Below are positions 28,529 to 37,356 of a stretch of DNA of 64,000 nt, in pieces. The notes below the pieces were generated by a model. The model ran no database searches and had not been told where the DNA came from. It saw nothing but the letters and a program-made list of their open reading frames with translations. A program made the position numbers and the translations under genes. The first letter of the stretch is position 1, and every line of letters begins with the position of its first letter. The stretch comes from Francisella salimarina (lineage in GTDB: Bacteria; Pseudomonadota; Gammaproteobacteria; Francisellales; Francisellaceae), in the NCBI RefSeq assembly GCF_007923265.1, contig NZ_VOJA01000005.1, positions 216,327 to 280,326 on the forward strand, given 5' to 3'.

Positions 28529-28789
28529 CTATTTCTTAGCTAAGATTTCTTTCTCATTGGCTTTAAGATCTGTAAAGCCACCAACATGCTCATCATCAAT
28601 GAATATTTGTGGTACAGTTGAAATCGGGAAAGCAACTTTACCACTTTGATTCATTTCTTCGTAAAATCTAAGACGTTGAGAGTGATCATCCATTATGGTT
28701 TCTTCAAAGAATATTTCATTCTCATCAAACCATTGTTTCGCCCATACGCAAAATGGACAGCCATTTCTAGTATATATTTTTACTTTCAT
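28529..28789 (-). CDS. grxA: Glutaredoxin
   Basis: An 86-residue glutaredoxin with CPFC at residues 11-14, the cis-proline segment STVPQIF and the GSH-binding GGFTDL. It is strikingly similar to the N-terminal domain of the adjacent NrdB (same KxxCPFCxxAK, RLxFY, VPQIF layout), so one is probably a duplicate of the other. It lies three bases after nrdA and nine before nrdB; its ribosome site GAGGG lies inside the nrdA 3' end. It should reduce NrdA disulfides with glutathione. The symbol grxA is by analogy. Confidence 0.92.
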   Translation of the reverse strand: MKVKIYTRNGCPFCVWAKQWFDENEIFFEETIMDDHSQRLRFYEEMNQSGKVAFPISTVPQIFIDDEHVGGFTDLKANEKEILAKK

Positions 28790-28792
28790 ATT

Positions 28793-30565
28793 TTAGCCCT
28801 CACAAGCGATACATTCATTCTCAGATTGTTTTAACTCTGAGAATTCTACAAGCCTATTTTTTTCAACCTTCTTAGAAATATTTTCGGCTCTATTAGAAGT
28901 CTCTGTTCTTAAGTAATATAATCCTTTACAACCATATTTCCAAGCATTGAAGTGAACTTTATGGAGATAACCACGAGAAGCTCCAGCTGGAAAAAATATA
29001 TTAAGAGATTGACCTTGGCATAGATGGTTTTGACGTTGTCCACCTAAATATACAACCCAATCTTGATCCATTTCTATTGCTGTTTTAAATACAGCTTTAA
29101 TATCATCACTCAAGAATTCTAGCTGTTGAACAGAGCCTCCATTAGTAATAATATCTGACCAAACTTCCTCAGTATTTTTACCAACCTTTTCTAACTCTCT
29201 TTCTAAGTATTTATTCTTAGTTAAATGTGAACCAACCCTAGTTCTTGAGGTAAAAGCATTTGCTTTCCAAGGCTCGATACTTGGCGAAGTGTTTAATATA
29301 AGAGAACTATTGGCATTAGGTGCTATTGCTAATAAGTGAGCATTTCTACGACCAGTACCAGCCATATCAGGAGCTTCACCTTTTTCAGATCCTAATATTA
29401 GAGTCTCTTCTACAGCTTGCTCTTTTATACGCTTAAATATCTCTTCATTAATTTCTTTGGCTTTTTGAGATTCAAATGGAACATTATGCTTCTGTAAATA
29501 TGAGTGAAAGCCCATAGCACCCAAGCCAAGACTTCTTTCACGAGAAGCACTATATCTAGCTTTAGAAATTTCATCTCCAGCATGATCTATGAAAAACTGT
29601 AAAACATTGTCTAAAAATCTAATTAAATCTTTAATTAGAGATGTATCTTTCCATTCATCATACTTTTCTAAATTTACTGAAGAAAGACAACAAACTGCTG
29701 TACGCTTTTCATCAGTTACTAAATGAATCTCATTACATAGGTTAGAGCCTTTAATTGTTAAACCAAGCTCTTTTTGTGATTTTGGTAACGCTCTATTCGC
29801 AGTATCGATAAAGTTTAAATAAGGTTCACCAGTACGATAGCGAGTCTCTAGAATTGTTTCCCATATTTTACGAGCTTTGACTATATCTCTAACAGTTTTG
29901 TCATCAGGGTCTACAAGTTTCCAATCTGCATCGTCAGCAACTGCTTGCATAAAGTCATCAGTTAAATTAACTGCATGGTGTAGATTTAAGCACTTTCTGT
30001 TCACATCACCTGTTGGTACACGTATACCCAAGAATTCAACTATATCTGGATGAGAAACATCCATATAAGCAGCATAAGAGCCTTTGCGAGTTTTACCTTG
30101 TCTATAAGCAACCATATCTGCATCAACTGTGTGCATAAACGGTATCGGTCCCGGAGCTTTATTTGAAACAGCTCTTACATTTGACCAGTGTCCACCGACA
30201 CCACCACCTTTTACTGACAGCCATCTAAGCTCAGATGAGTGTTCTATAAGGCCTTCTAATGAATCTGGAACATAAGATAAAAAGCAACTTATTGGCAATG
30301 ATTTAACTTTTGCACCTGGAAGAGGGGCATTTGAAAGCACCGGAGATGCAAACATAAACCAACCTTTAGATGCAGCATCATATATGCGTTGCGCAAGGTT
30401 CATATCGCCAAAAGAGTATGCAACAGAAGCTCTTGCAAAAGCATATTGTGGAGAGGGTTCATTCTCTAGACAATAGTAATTAGTAAGCAATTGTTGTGCT
30501 TGTTCTGATAGCTCATGATCCTTAGATATATCTATATGGATGCCAAGGTATTTTTCATTAGACAT
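28793..30565 (-). CDS. nrdA: Ribonucleotide reductase alpha subunit NrdA (short form)
   Basis: About 590 residues, against about 760 in E. coli. The N-terminal ATP-cone is absent: the protein goes almost directly into the ten-helix and barrel domains. Catalytic residues are present: Cys in PISCFLS, NLCNEIHL (Asn, thiyl Cys, Glu), the partner Cys in AVCCLSSVNL, tyrosines in GLYYLRT and the C-terminal CIACEG dithiol. It reduces ribonucleotides to deoxyribonucleotides. Missing the ATP-cone implies no classical dATP shut-off through that site. An in-frame TTG at 30574 would add three residues; the ATG at 30565 is preferred. Confidence 0.94.
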   Translation of the reverse strand: MSNEKYLGIHIDISKDHELSEQAQQLLTNYYCLENEPSPQYAFARASVAYSFGDMNLAQRIYDAASKGWFMFASPVLSNAPLPGAKVKSLPISCFLSYVPDSLEGLIEHSSELRWLSVKGGGVGGHWSNVRAVSNKAPGPIPFMHTVDADMVAYRQGKTRKGSYAAYMDVSHPDIVEFLGIRVPTGDVNRKCLNLHHAVNLTDDFMQAVADDADWKLVDPDDKTVRDIVKARKIWETILETRYRTGEPYLNFIDTANRALPKSQKELGLTIKGSNLCNEIHLVTDEKRTAVCCLSSVNLEKYDEWKDTSLIKDLIRFLDNVLQFFIDHAGDEISKARYSASRERSLGLGAMGFHSYLQKHNVPFESQKAKEINEEIFKRIKEQAVEETLILGSEKGEAPDMAGTGRRNAHLLAIAPNANSSLILNTSPSIEPWKANAFTSRTRVGSHLTKNKYLERELEKVGKNTEEVWSDIITNGGSVQQLEFLSDDIKAVFKTAIEMDQDWVVYLGGQRQNHLCQGQSLNIFFPAGASRGYLHKVHFNAWKYGCKGLYYLRTETSNRAENISKKVEKNRLVEFSELKQSENECIACEG

Positions 30566-30627
30566 AATAAACAAAAACCCTATTTAAATTTAAAGTAATT
30601 TCAAAAATATTATATTAGTAACAAATC

Positions 30628-30644
30628 TATACTAATTTAGTATA
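30628..30644. promoter_or_regulatory. 17-base palindrome upstream of nrdA
   Basis: TATACTAA-T-TTAGTATA is a perfect dyad 63 bases upstream of the nrdA ATG. A TATAAT box on the minus strand (30614 to 30609) lies just downstream, so the dyad covers the expected spacer/-35 region, a position suited to a repressor. It is not a good match to the NrdR box as I know it, so the regulator is unknown. AT-rich DNA gives chance palindromes, but one of 17 bases is uncommon. Confidence 0.4.
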
Positions 30645-30699
30645 ATTGATTTTTTAACTAAAGAAATTTTATCAATTTTTTTTGATTTTAGAATACCAA

Positions 30700-30724
30700 A
30701 AAGTCAAATATTACACTTGACTTT
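30700..30724. repeat. Inverted repeat downstream of mdh
   Basis: Perfect 8-base arms (AAAGTCAA / TTGACTTT) with a 9-base loop. It lies 60 bases after the mdh stop. No T-run follows on the mdh strand, so it is not a classical terminator; it may stabilise the mdh mRNA 3' end or be a protein site. Confidence 0.35.
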
Positions 30725-30744
30725 GATGAATCACTTTTGAGATG

Positions 30745-30769
30745 TAGACAGTACAATGGTTACTGTCTA
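30745..30769. repeat. Inverted repeat just after mdh stop
   Basis: Perfect 9-base arms (TAGACAGTA / TACTGTCTA) with a 7-base loop, 15 bases downstream of the mdh stop codon. It could form a stable hairpin in the mdh transcript. No U-tract follows on the minus strand, so it is a weak terminator candidate and a better mRNA-end or Rho-associated hairpin. Confidence 0.4.
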
Positions 30770-30783
30770 GACATGCTAGAAAA

Positions 30784-31788
<1,005 letters not shown>

Positions 31789-31892
31789 TCATAATTATAA
31801 CTAATAGTTTAGCTGTTATTCAATGAAAACTTTTGTAACGATTATAGTTTATAATTATAATAGTTTTCAATTAAACTGATTTGTCTTTTTAT

Positions 31893-32405
31893 ATGTTAAA
31901 AAAAATTATGAGTAATGTAGGCTTACTAGTGGGAATTGTAGGTCTAATAATATTTATGTTTGGTTTAGTTGAAACAGATGTTGCTCAGAAAAATCTTATA
32001 GTTTTTTTTGCAACTTTTTTCTTATTCTTATCAGCTGTGATCCAAAAAGAGCCGTTTTTTAGTGGTTTGCAAGGTATTGCATTTGTTAGTGCCACTATGG
32101 TTTTTTTTAGTTTTTCTCAGATATATAATTTACTAGTATTCATAGTATTGGCAATTATATTCTCAATTACTTATTTTAGTAAGTATAAAATAAATATAGC
32201 TAGAGTTTGTGCTTTTATAGGGCTTGTAGCGTTATGTTTTGGTATACTATTGAGTAGAAATGAACCTATGATTGTATGTGGTATAGTTCTGGCTATTTAT
32301 GCTGTATTTTCAATTAGAGAAGGTTATACGGTGGGTTGGGTGTTCTTGATACTCAATCTGTTGTTTGCGATTGTCGCAGCTAATGCGATATTTGGTTTTA
32401 TTTAA
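31893..32405 (+). CDS. Hypothetical multi-pass membrane protein
   Basis: About 170 residues, very hydrophobic, with five to six predicted membrane helices in close succession and short loops. No recognisable motif. An upstream TTG at 31881 is in frame but the ATG at 31893 (MLKKIMSN) or the one at 31908 (MSNVG) is more likely; the annotation uses the former. It is 15 bases upstream of coq7, so it is co-transcribed with it. Its role is unknown. Confidence 0.65.
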   Translation: MLKKIMSNVGLLVGIVGLIIFMFGLVETDVAQKNLIVFFATFFLFLSAVIQKEPFFSGLQGIAFVSATMVFFSFSQIYNLLVFIVLAIIFSITYFSKYKINIARVCAFIGLVALCFGILLSRNEPMIVCGIVLAIYAVFSIREGYTVGWVFLILNLLFAIVAANAIFGFI

Positions 32406-32420
32406 GAAAGGACTTCAGTT

Positions 32421-33056
32421 ATGAGAAAATTATCTTTTTTAGATCGAATTGTTGAAGAAATTGATAGTTATGCAAGATTTACAAAGCATCCTCTTAATCC
32501 CAATAGAAAGTCTCCAGCTGGTGATATAAGAGATGGTAAGTTATCTGACGAGGATAAAAAACACGCAGCTGGACTGATGCGAGTTGATTATACTGGAGAA
32601 ATTTGTGCTCAAGGACTTTATAGAGGGCAAGCATCTGTAGCAAAATCAGTTGAAACAAAAGAGCACTTATATCACGCAGCTGACGAAGAGTATGACCATT
32701 TAGCTTGGTGTGCGGAGCGACTAGATGAGTTAGAGGCAAAGCCTAGTTTACTAAATCCATTTTGGTACTGGGCATCTTTTAGTATAGGAGCTACCGCTGG
32801 CTCTATTAGTGATAGTCTAAGTTATGGTTTTGTTGTGGAGACAGAAAAACAAGTTATGAAACACCTGGATTCACATTTAAAAAACTTACCAGTTAATGAT
32901 AATCGCTCACGTGAGATACTTAAACAAATGTACCTTGATGAATCTGAGCATGCAATTGAAGCAGAGAAAGCTGGAGGCAAAAAGTTACCTAAACCTGTAA
33001 AAGCTATAATGAAGCTTCAGTCAAAAGTAATGACTACACTGGCGTATAGATTCTAA
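32421..33056 (+). CDS. coq7: 2-polyprenyl-3-methyl-6-methoxy-1,4-benzoquinol hydroxylase Coq7
   Basis: At 211 residues it is the length of bacterial Coq7. The carboxylate-bridged diiron ligands sit in the ferritin-like pattern: DYTGEICAQGLY (Glu), ADEEYDHLAW (E, H) and later LDESEHAIEAE (E, H). It hydroxylates demethoxyubiquinone, the last hydroxylation of ubiquinone synthesis, at the inner membrane. There is an AAAGGA ribosome site. It is downstream of a membrane-protein gene and overlaps the convergent SLT gene by four bases. Many gammaproteobacteria use UbiF for this step. Confidence 0.93.
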   Translation: MRKLSFLDRIVEEIDSYARFTKHPLNPNRKSPAGDIRDGKLSDEDKKHAAGLMRVDYTGEICAQGLYRGQASVAKSVETKEHLYHAADEEYDHLAWCAERLDELEAKPSLLNPFWYWASFSIGATAGSISDSLSYGFVVETEKQVMKHLDSHLKNLPVNDNRSREILKQMYLDESEHAIEAEKAGGKKLPKPVKAIMKLQSKVMTTLAYRF

Positions 33057-33634
33057 ATTTTACAGTCTTTCAACTGTGACTTATATAAATTAGTATAAGC
33101 TTTAACTTTATTTGCTATATTTTTATCTTCTTCGATTTTAGCCTTATTTTTGAATGTGCCAGCTTTGTAGCGCTTATATCCAGTTGCTCCAAGCATATAT
33201 GCCATATATAGATTTTCGCTATCACTCATTTTAAGTTTTAGAGATTTTGAAAGTTGTGCCATATACCAGCCTATAAACTGTACACTATCATCAAAATTAT
33301 TTCTTTTAGCATTTTGCTTAACTTCTTCTTGGAAGTGTTTCCATGTACTGTTTATAGCTTGAGCATATCCATAAGCAGTTGAGTAACTGCTTTTAGCTTC
33401 GGCATCGAAACGAGATTCTTGGTATATCAGACCCATTGCAAAAGCTGGGGATAGATTATATTTATCTTGAGCTTTTTTTAGTGATAATTTCCAGTTAGGG
33501 TTTTGATCTAATATTTCACAAGCTCCCATATTTGCATCAACTTGTACATCTGAGGAGTTACTCGAGAAAAAAACGGCAGCTGCTACAATAATTACAACAA
33601 GTAATACATATCTAAGTCTAAACTTTTTTGGCAT
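33053..33634 (-). CDS. Membrane-anchored lytic-transglycosylase-like (SLT) protein
   Basis: 193 residues. An N-terminal hydrophobic segment (about residues 9-24) after a basic start anchors or exports it. The SLT-type catalytic core is short: AFAMGLIYQESRFDAEAKSS contains the Glu expected as acid, followed by STAYGYAQAINSTW, like the GxxQ segment of lytic transglycosylases. The family includes EtgA/TagX-type small transglycosylases used to open peptidoglycan for machines such as pili. A link to the type IV pilus is inference only. Stand-alone gene, convergent with coq7. Confidence 0.8.
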   Translation of the reverse strand: MPKKFRLRYVLLVVIIVAAAVFFSSNSSDVQVDANMGACEILDQNPNWKLSLKKAQDKYNLSPAFAMGLIYQESRFDAEAKSSYSTAYGYAQAINSTWKHFQEEVKQNAKRNNFDDSVQFIGWYMAQLSKSLKLKMSDSENLYMAYMLGATGYKRYKAGTFKNKAKIEEDKNIANKVKAYTNLYKSQLKDCKI

Positions 33635-33711
33635 TTTCTAAATGACTTTTTAGTTATATTAATCATTAAGGGTAAATGATATGAGAGTATATTTCTAGGG
33701 TTTAAAATATT

Positions 33712-34458
33712 TTATTGATTAAAATGATTTCCAACAATTTCTTTGATAACAATACCTGCTATCGTAAGACCAAATAGCGAAGGCATATAGCTAAGAGTTC
33801 CATTTGTAGCTCTAGATCTGCCATCTTGATTTGGCTCAGGAGCATTAGGTGGGAGAGGGTCTATACCTTTTTGTGTTGAAAAGATAGCTTTGACTCCCTT
33901 TGCAACATGTAATTTTTTTAATCTTGTTCTCATCGCCCTTGCTAGAGCACATACATCAGTTTTGTATATATCTGCTACTTTTATCTGCGTTGGGTCTGTT
34001 TTTCCACCGGCACCCATACTTGATATTGTTTTTATACCTAAGTCTTGATGAGCTACCTTAATGAGGTTTACTTTAGCATTAAGTGTATCAATAGCATCAA
34101 TTACATAGTCATATTTTTCATTGCTAAGTAGCTCAAGAGTATTTTCTGGGTTTATAAAAGTCTTTAAAGCATTAACCTTACATTCTGGGTTTATATCTGC
34201 GATGCGCTCTTTCATAATATCAACTTTTGATTTTCCAATAGTACTATGAAGAGCGATTAGCTGTCGGTTAATATTTGATGGATCTACTACGTCCATATCA
34301 ACTATAGTAAGCTTGCCAATACCTGCTCTGGCAAGAGCCTCTATCACATAAGAGCCTACTCCGCCACATCCAGCTACAAAGATGTTAGTATTCTCAAGTT
34401 TATTAATACCAGTTTCATCGACTAAAATACCGGTCCTCTGTGTAATAGCATCAATCAT
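33712..34458 (-). CDS. tcdA: tRNA threonylcarbamoyladenosine dehydratase TcdA
   Basis: A 248-residue E1-like enzyme of the YgdL/CsdL family. ATP-binding features are FVAGCGGVGSYVIEALARAGIG (residues about 27-48), the VDMDVVDPSNINRQ segment and KVDIMKERI. It cyclises t6A37 in ANN-decoding tRNAs to ct6A, using ATP. It starts four bases after the exported hydrolase on the same strand, so they may be co-transcribed. The cysteine-containing part (KTDVCALARAMRTRLKK) and the RSRATNGTLSYMPS tail match the family. Confidence 0.93.
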   Translation of the reverse strand: MIDAITQRTGILVDETGINKLENTNIFVAGCGGVGSYVIEALARAGIGKLTIVDMDVVDPSNINRQLIALHSTIGKSKVDIMKERIADINPECKVNALKTFINPENTLELLSNEKYDYVIDAIDTLNAKVNLIKVAHQDLGIKTISSMGAGGKTDPTQIKVADIYKTDVCALARAMRTRLKKLHVAKGVKAIFSTQKGIDPLPPNAPEPNQDGRSRATNGTLSYMPSLFGLTIAGIVIKEIVGNHFNQ

Positions 34459-34462
34459 AGTT

Positions 34463-35962
34463 TTATATGTATACCTTATTTATATCATCAATGTATTTAT
34501 ATGCAAATAGATTAGCATAGGTTTCACCAGTTACATGGTCAATTTCATTAATATCAAGCTGTACCGGTAACCAATCAGTAGTGCTTGTAACAATTTTGTT
34601 ATTATCCAAAATAAAACCATCAACTATAGCATTGGCATTTTGCATAAATTTATCATAATTAAGTCGAGTTACTACAGAGTCCTCTTTGAGTGCAAATAGA
34701 TACAAAGGAGTTCTGGTTTTTTTACCAAAATTAACAATATCTGCAGCTTTCATTGTCTCAATAAGTTCTTTATTGGTAAATATTTTTTCATTAAATAAGT
34801 CATACATTGAGTTGTTACCAGTAGGTATAGCGTAATGAGAAGCAGATTCTTGATTAGGAAACTTCTTGTATAATGCACTATTAAATATTGCTCCAGCAAA
34901 TTGTGTATTCGGTAAATGCTGCTGCAAAAATAAAGAATCGAAGTTATAGTGTTTGTTTTCAAGATTACACTTTTCTTGTGAGAATGTTGAACACTTCATT
35001 TCAAAGAAACCTTTATCAATGTCATTTGTGCTTATAGTTTTAGATACATTGCTATAATTTAGATAACTCATAAAAGTGTTTGCCATTAAACCAGGTTTTA
35101 GCATCGATGTGATAAGTTTACTGTGTAAAAAATACTTACTAGAGTCATTGTTATCAGTCATAAAGTCTAGAGTGGTATTACTTACATCATAAGCTCCACT
35201 TAATCCAGCAGCAGCTCTATATCTATATAGTGTATCTAACTTATCTACCCCTTCACAGTCACCATGCCATCCTAAACATTTGGCTGTCCATATAGAATAT
35301 GCTCCACCTTCAGAATAACCAACTGAAAATAGATTTAGTGTTGAGTTATCTTTCAGATCATATTTTTTGCGGATATCACTACTAGCATTATTCAATAAAT
35401 CAACAGCTGTATTTATGGTTTGTTTCGGATATAAAACATAGGGGTGATAGTTTTTATAGTCATCTCCTTGACCAATATAGTCAGGAGCAACAACGATATA
35501 TCCATTAGCGGCATATACTCCAGCGTAAACAGTATTTAGATACAAGCTAGTCTTATTTTTTTTATCTAGATTAGAAGGAACTCCAGCATTATCAAATACA
35601 GTAGGGTGATAGTATAAGACTACTCCCTTTGGATGATTGGTGTTAGGAAGCATTACAAGTCCAGATACATGAGATGTTATTTTTCCTGTAGCTGGGAAAG
35701 AATTGGTTGTAGTATATGATATTTTATCAAGTTGGATGTATTTTATATTTTTATTACCAAGAGAGCCGACATCTATGCCATAATCTTTTATGTTCTTAAA
35801 ATTTTTATCACAATCCTCTTTTGATAGATTCTTATTACAGAAATATTTTGTTTTGAAATCGTTTTCGATATCTTTAGTTGTCCATGTTGCCGTATTTACT
35901 ACTTCTGTGTACCCCAAAGAAGATAACAGTAGTAGTCCTAATAGTGAGCTTTTTTTTATCAT
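34463..35962 (-). CDS. Exported alpha/beta hydrolase (secretory-lipase-like)
   Basis: 499 residues with a signal peptide (about 1-18). The catalytic Ser217 is in the nucleophile elbow GYSEGG. The segment GVVLYYHPTVFDNAG and VVAPDYIGQGD (oxyanion region) match bacterial secretory lipase/esterase-type proteins. Several cysteine pairs (CNKNLSKEDC, CSTFSQEKCN) suggest disulfides, as expected in the periplasm or outside. A Glu/Asp-His pair near the end (DINEIDHVTGE) could complete the triad. The substrate is unknown. It is just upstream of tcdA. Confidence 0.75.
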   Translation of the reverse strand: MIKKSSLLGLLLLSSLGYTEVVNTATWTTKDIENDFKTKYFCNKNLSKEDCDKNFKNIKDYGIDVGSLGNKNIKYIQLDKISYTTTNSFPATGKITSHVSGLVMLPNTNHPKGVVLYYHPTVFDNAGVPSNLDKKNKTSLYLNTVYAGVYAANGYIVVAPDYIGQGDDYKNYHPYVLYPKQTINTAVDLLNNASSDIRKKYDLKDNSTLNLFSVGYSEGGAYSIWTAKCLGWHGDCEGVDKLDTLYRYRAAAGLSGAYDVSNTTLDFMTDNNDSSKYFLHSKLITSMLKPGLMANTFMSYLNYSNVSKTISTNDIDKGFFEMKCSTFSQEKCNLENKHYNFDSLFLQQHLPNTQFAGAIFNSALYKKFPNQESASHYAIPTGNNSMYDLFNEKIFTNKELIETMKAADIVNFGKKTRTPLYLFALKEDSVVTRLNYDKFMQNANAIVDGFILDNNKIVTSTTDWLPVQLDINEIDHVTGETYANLFAYKYIDDINKVYI

Positions 35963-35981
35963 GTGATTTTACTCTAATTAA

Positions 35982-36566
35982 TTATATATCTAAGTTAATA
36001 TTTCTAACATCAGTTACTGTCATCCCAGCCTTTAGAGCACTAATAAGACCTGGTACACCATCTTCAAACACATGACAGTCACGAGGTTTAACATTGTATT
36101 TATTCGCTAATAATGTAAATGCATCAGGTGAGCTTTTATTTGGGTGTGAGTCATCTGCTGTAATTATGCTGTCAAAATAATCAGTAAGTCCCAGAACATC
36201 TAAAGACTTAATTACATTGGCTTGTTTGCCACCAGATATTACTATCATGGGTATCTTATTATGATAGTGTATAACTAAGTCAACTATAGGTTGGATAGGT
36301 CTAGTTTGGCTTAATAGTTCATAAGAAGCTTCTTTAATTTTTTCAGCGATTATGGGTGTTTCACTTTCATCAAATTTGAATACTTCTTTGAGTATATACT
36401 CACTAGGTAGTCCGTTATATTTATCAAAGTCGATAGATTCGACCTCTGGCTTGGTATTTTTCAATACACTAAGCCAAGCATTAACGTGTATTTTCATATT
36501 GTTTGCGATTGTGCCATCACAGTCAAAAATTAGAAGTTTAGTGTTTTTGTGAACAGGTAAAAGCAT
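35982..36566 (-). CDS. HAD-superfamily phosphatase (beta-phosphoglucomutase-like)
   Basis: 194 residues. Motif I is IFDCDGTIANN (two Asp), motif II ISGG (SxGG), motif III near HPNKSSPDAF (Lys) and motif IV DCHVFEDGVPGLISA. The cap domain between motif I and II is helical. This is the pattern of the beta-phosphoglucomutase/YqaB/CbbY branch, which dephosphorylates or isomerises sugar phosphates. The true substrate is not readable. It lies 20 bases upstream of the exported hydrolase on the same strand. Confidence 0.85.
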   Translation of the reverse strand: MLLPVHKNTKLLIFDCDGTIANNMKIHVNAWLSVLKNTKPEVESIDFDKYNGLPSEYILKEVFKFDESETPIIAEKIKEASYELLSQTRPIQPIVDLVIHYHNKIPMIVISGGKQANVIKSLDVLGLTDYFDSIITADDSHPNKSSPDAFTLLANKYNVKPRDCHVFEDGVPGLISALKAGMTVTDVRNINLDI

Positions 36567-36618
36567 ATTAAATTTTGTTAATAAGTATTGTTATCAATAT
36601 TATATACGATAAATAGAG

Positions 36619-36647
36619 TTGACATAAGTATAATTAGAAAGCAAAAT
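36619..36647 (+). promoter_or_regulatory. Candidate promoter for the ahpC-type peroxiredoxin
   Basis: A perfect TTGACA at 36619-36624 is followed, with 17-base spacing, by CAAAAT (36642-36647, four of six matches to TATAAT). It lies 59 bases before the peroxiredoxin ATG. The weak -10 lowers confidence. A strong GGAGG ribosome site precedes the gene. Confidence 0.35.
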
Positions 36648-36705
36648 TAAGAGCGTTAAATTTTAATATTGACCATAAAACTTTGTATAAATGGAGGAAT
36701 GAATT

Positions 36706-37305
36706 ATGGTATTAGTAGGTAAAAAAGCACCTGTATTTAATACACCAGCTGTTTTAGGAACTGGTGAAATTGTTGATAGCTATGACTTTGCTAAAGCTAT
36801 CCAAGGTAAATATGCTGTTGTGGTATTCTATCCACTAGATTTTACATTTGTTTGCCCATCTGAATTAATTGCTTTAGACAAAAGAACAGCTAAGCTAAAA
36901 GAGCTAGGTGTTGAGGTTGTAAGTGTATCAATAGATTCTCATTTTACACATAATGCATGGAGAAATACTCCAATTAATGACGGAGGTATTGGACCAGTTC
37001 AGTACACTATGGTTGCAGATATTAATCAAGAAATTGTTAAAGCTTATGATGTTCAGTCTGAAGGTGGTATGGCATTTAGAGGTACTTTCTTGATCGACAA
37101 ATCAGGTATCGTTCGTCATCAGGTTGTTAATGATCTTCCTCTTGGTAGAAATATGGATGAAATAACTAGAATGGTAGAAGCGTTACAGTTCCATGAAGAA
37201 CATGGTGAAGTTTGTCCTGCTGGTTGGAACAAAGGTGATGAAGGTATGAAAGCATCTCCTGAAGGTGTAGCTGAATACCTATCTGATCACGTTGTAGATC
37301 TATAA
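36706..37305 (+). CDS. ahpC: 2-Cys peroxiredoxin (AhpC/TSA family)
   Basis: 199 residues, typical 2-Cys Prx1/AhpC-type. The peroxidatic Cys50 is in TFVCPSE and the resolving Cys170 in EVCPAGW. The GGxGxx (GGIGPVQY) and YF-like C-terminal motifs suggest a eukaryote-like, potentially over-oxidisable Prx1 subfamily rather than enteric AhpC. It reduces H2O2, peroxynitrite and organic peroxides with thioredoxin or an AhpF-like partner. A strong GGAGG ribosome site precedes the ATG. No ahpF is next to it; the partner reductase must be elsewhere. Confidence 0.93.
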   Translation: MVLVGKKAPVFNTPAVLGTGEIVDSYDFAKAIQGKYAVVVFYPLDFTFVCPSELIALDKRTAKLKELGVEVVSVSIDSHFTHNAWRNTPINDGGIGPVQYTMVADINQEIVKAYDVQSEGGMAFRGTFLIDKSGIVRHQVVNDLPLGRNMDEITRMVEALQFHEEHGEVCPAGWNKGDEGMKASPEGVAEYLSDHVVDL

Positions 37306-37356
37306 TTTATCATTTATTCTTATACTTTCTAATTTAATCACGATTTTTGCTCATAG

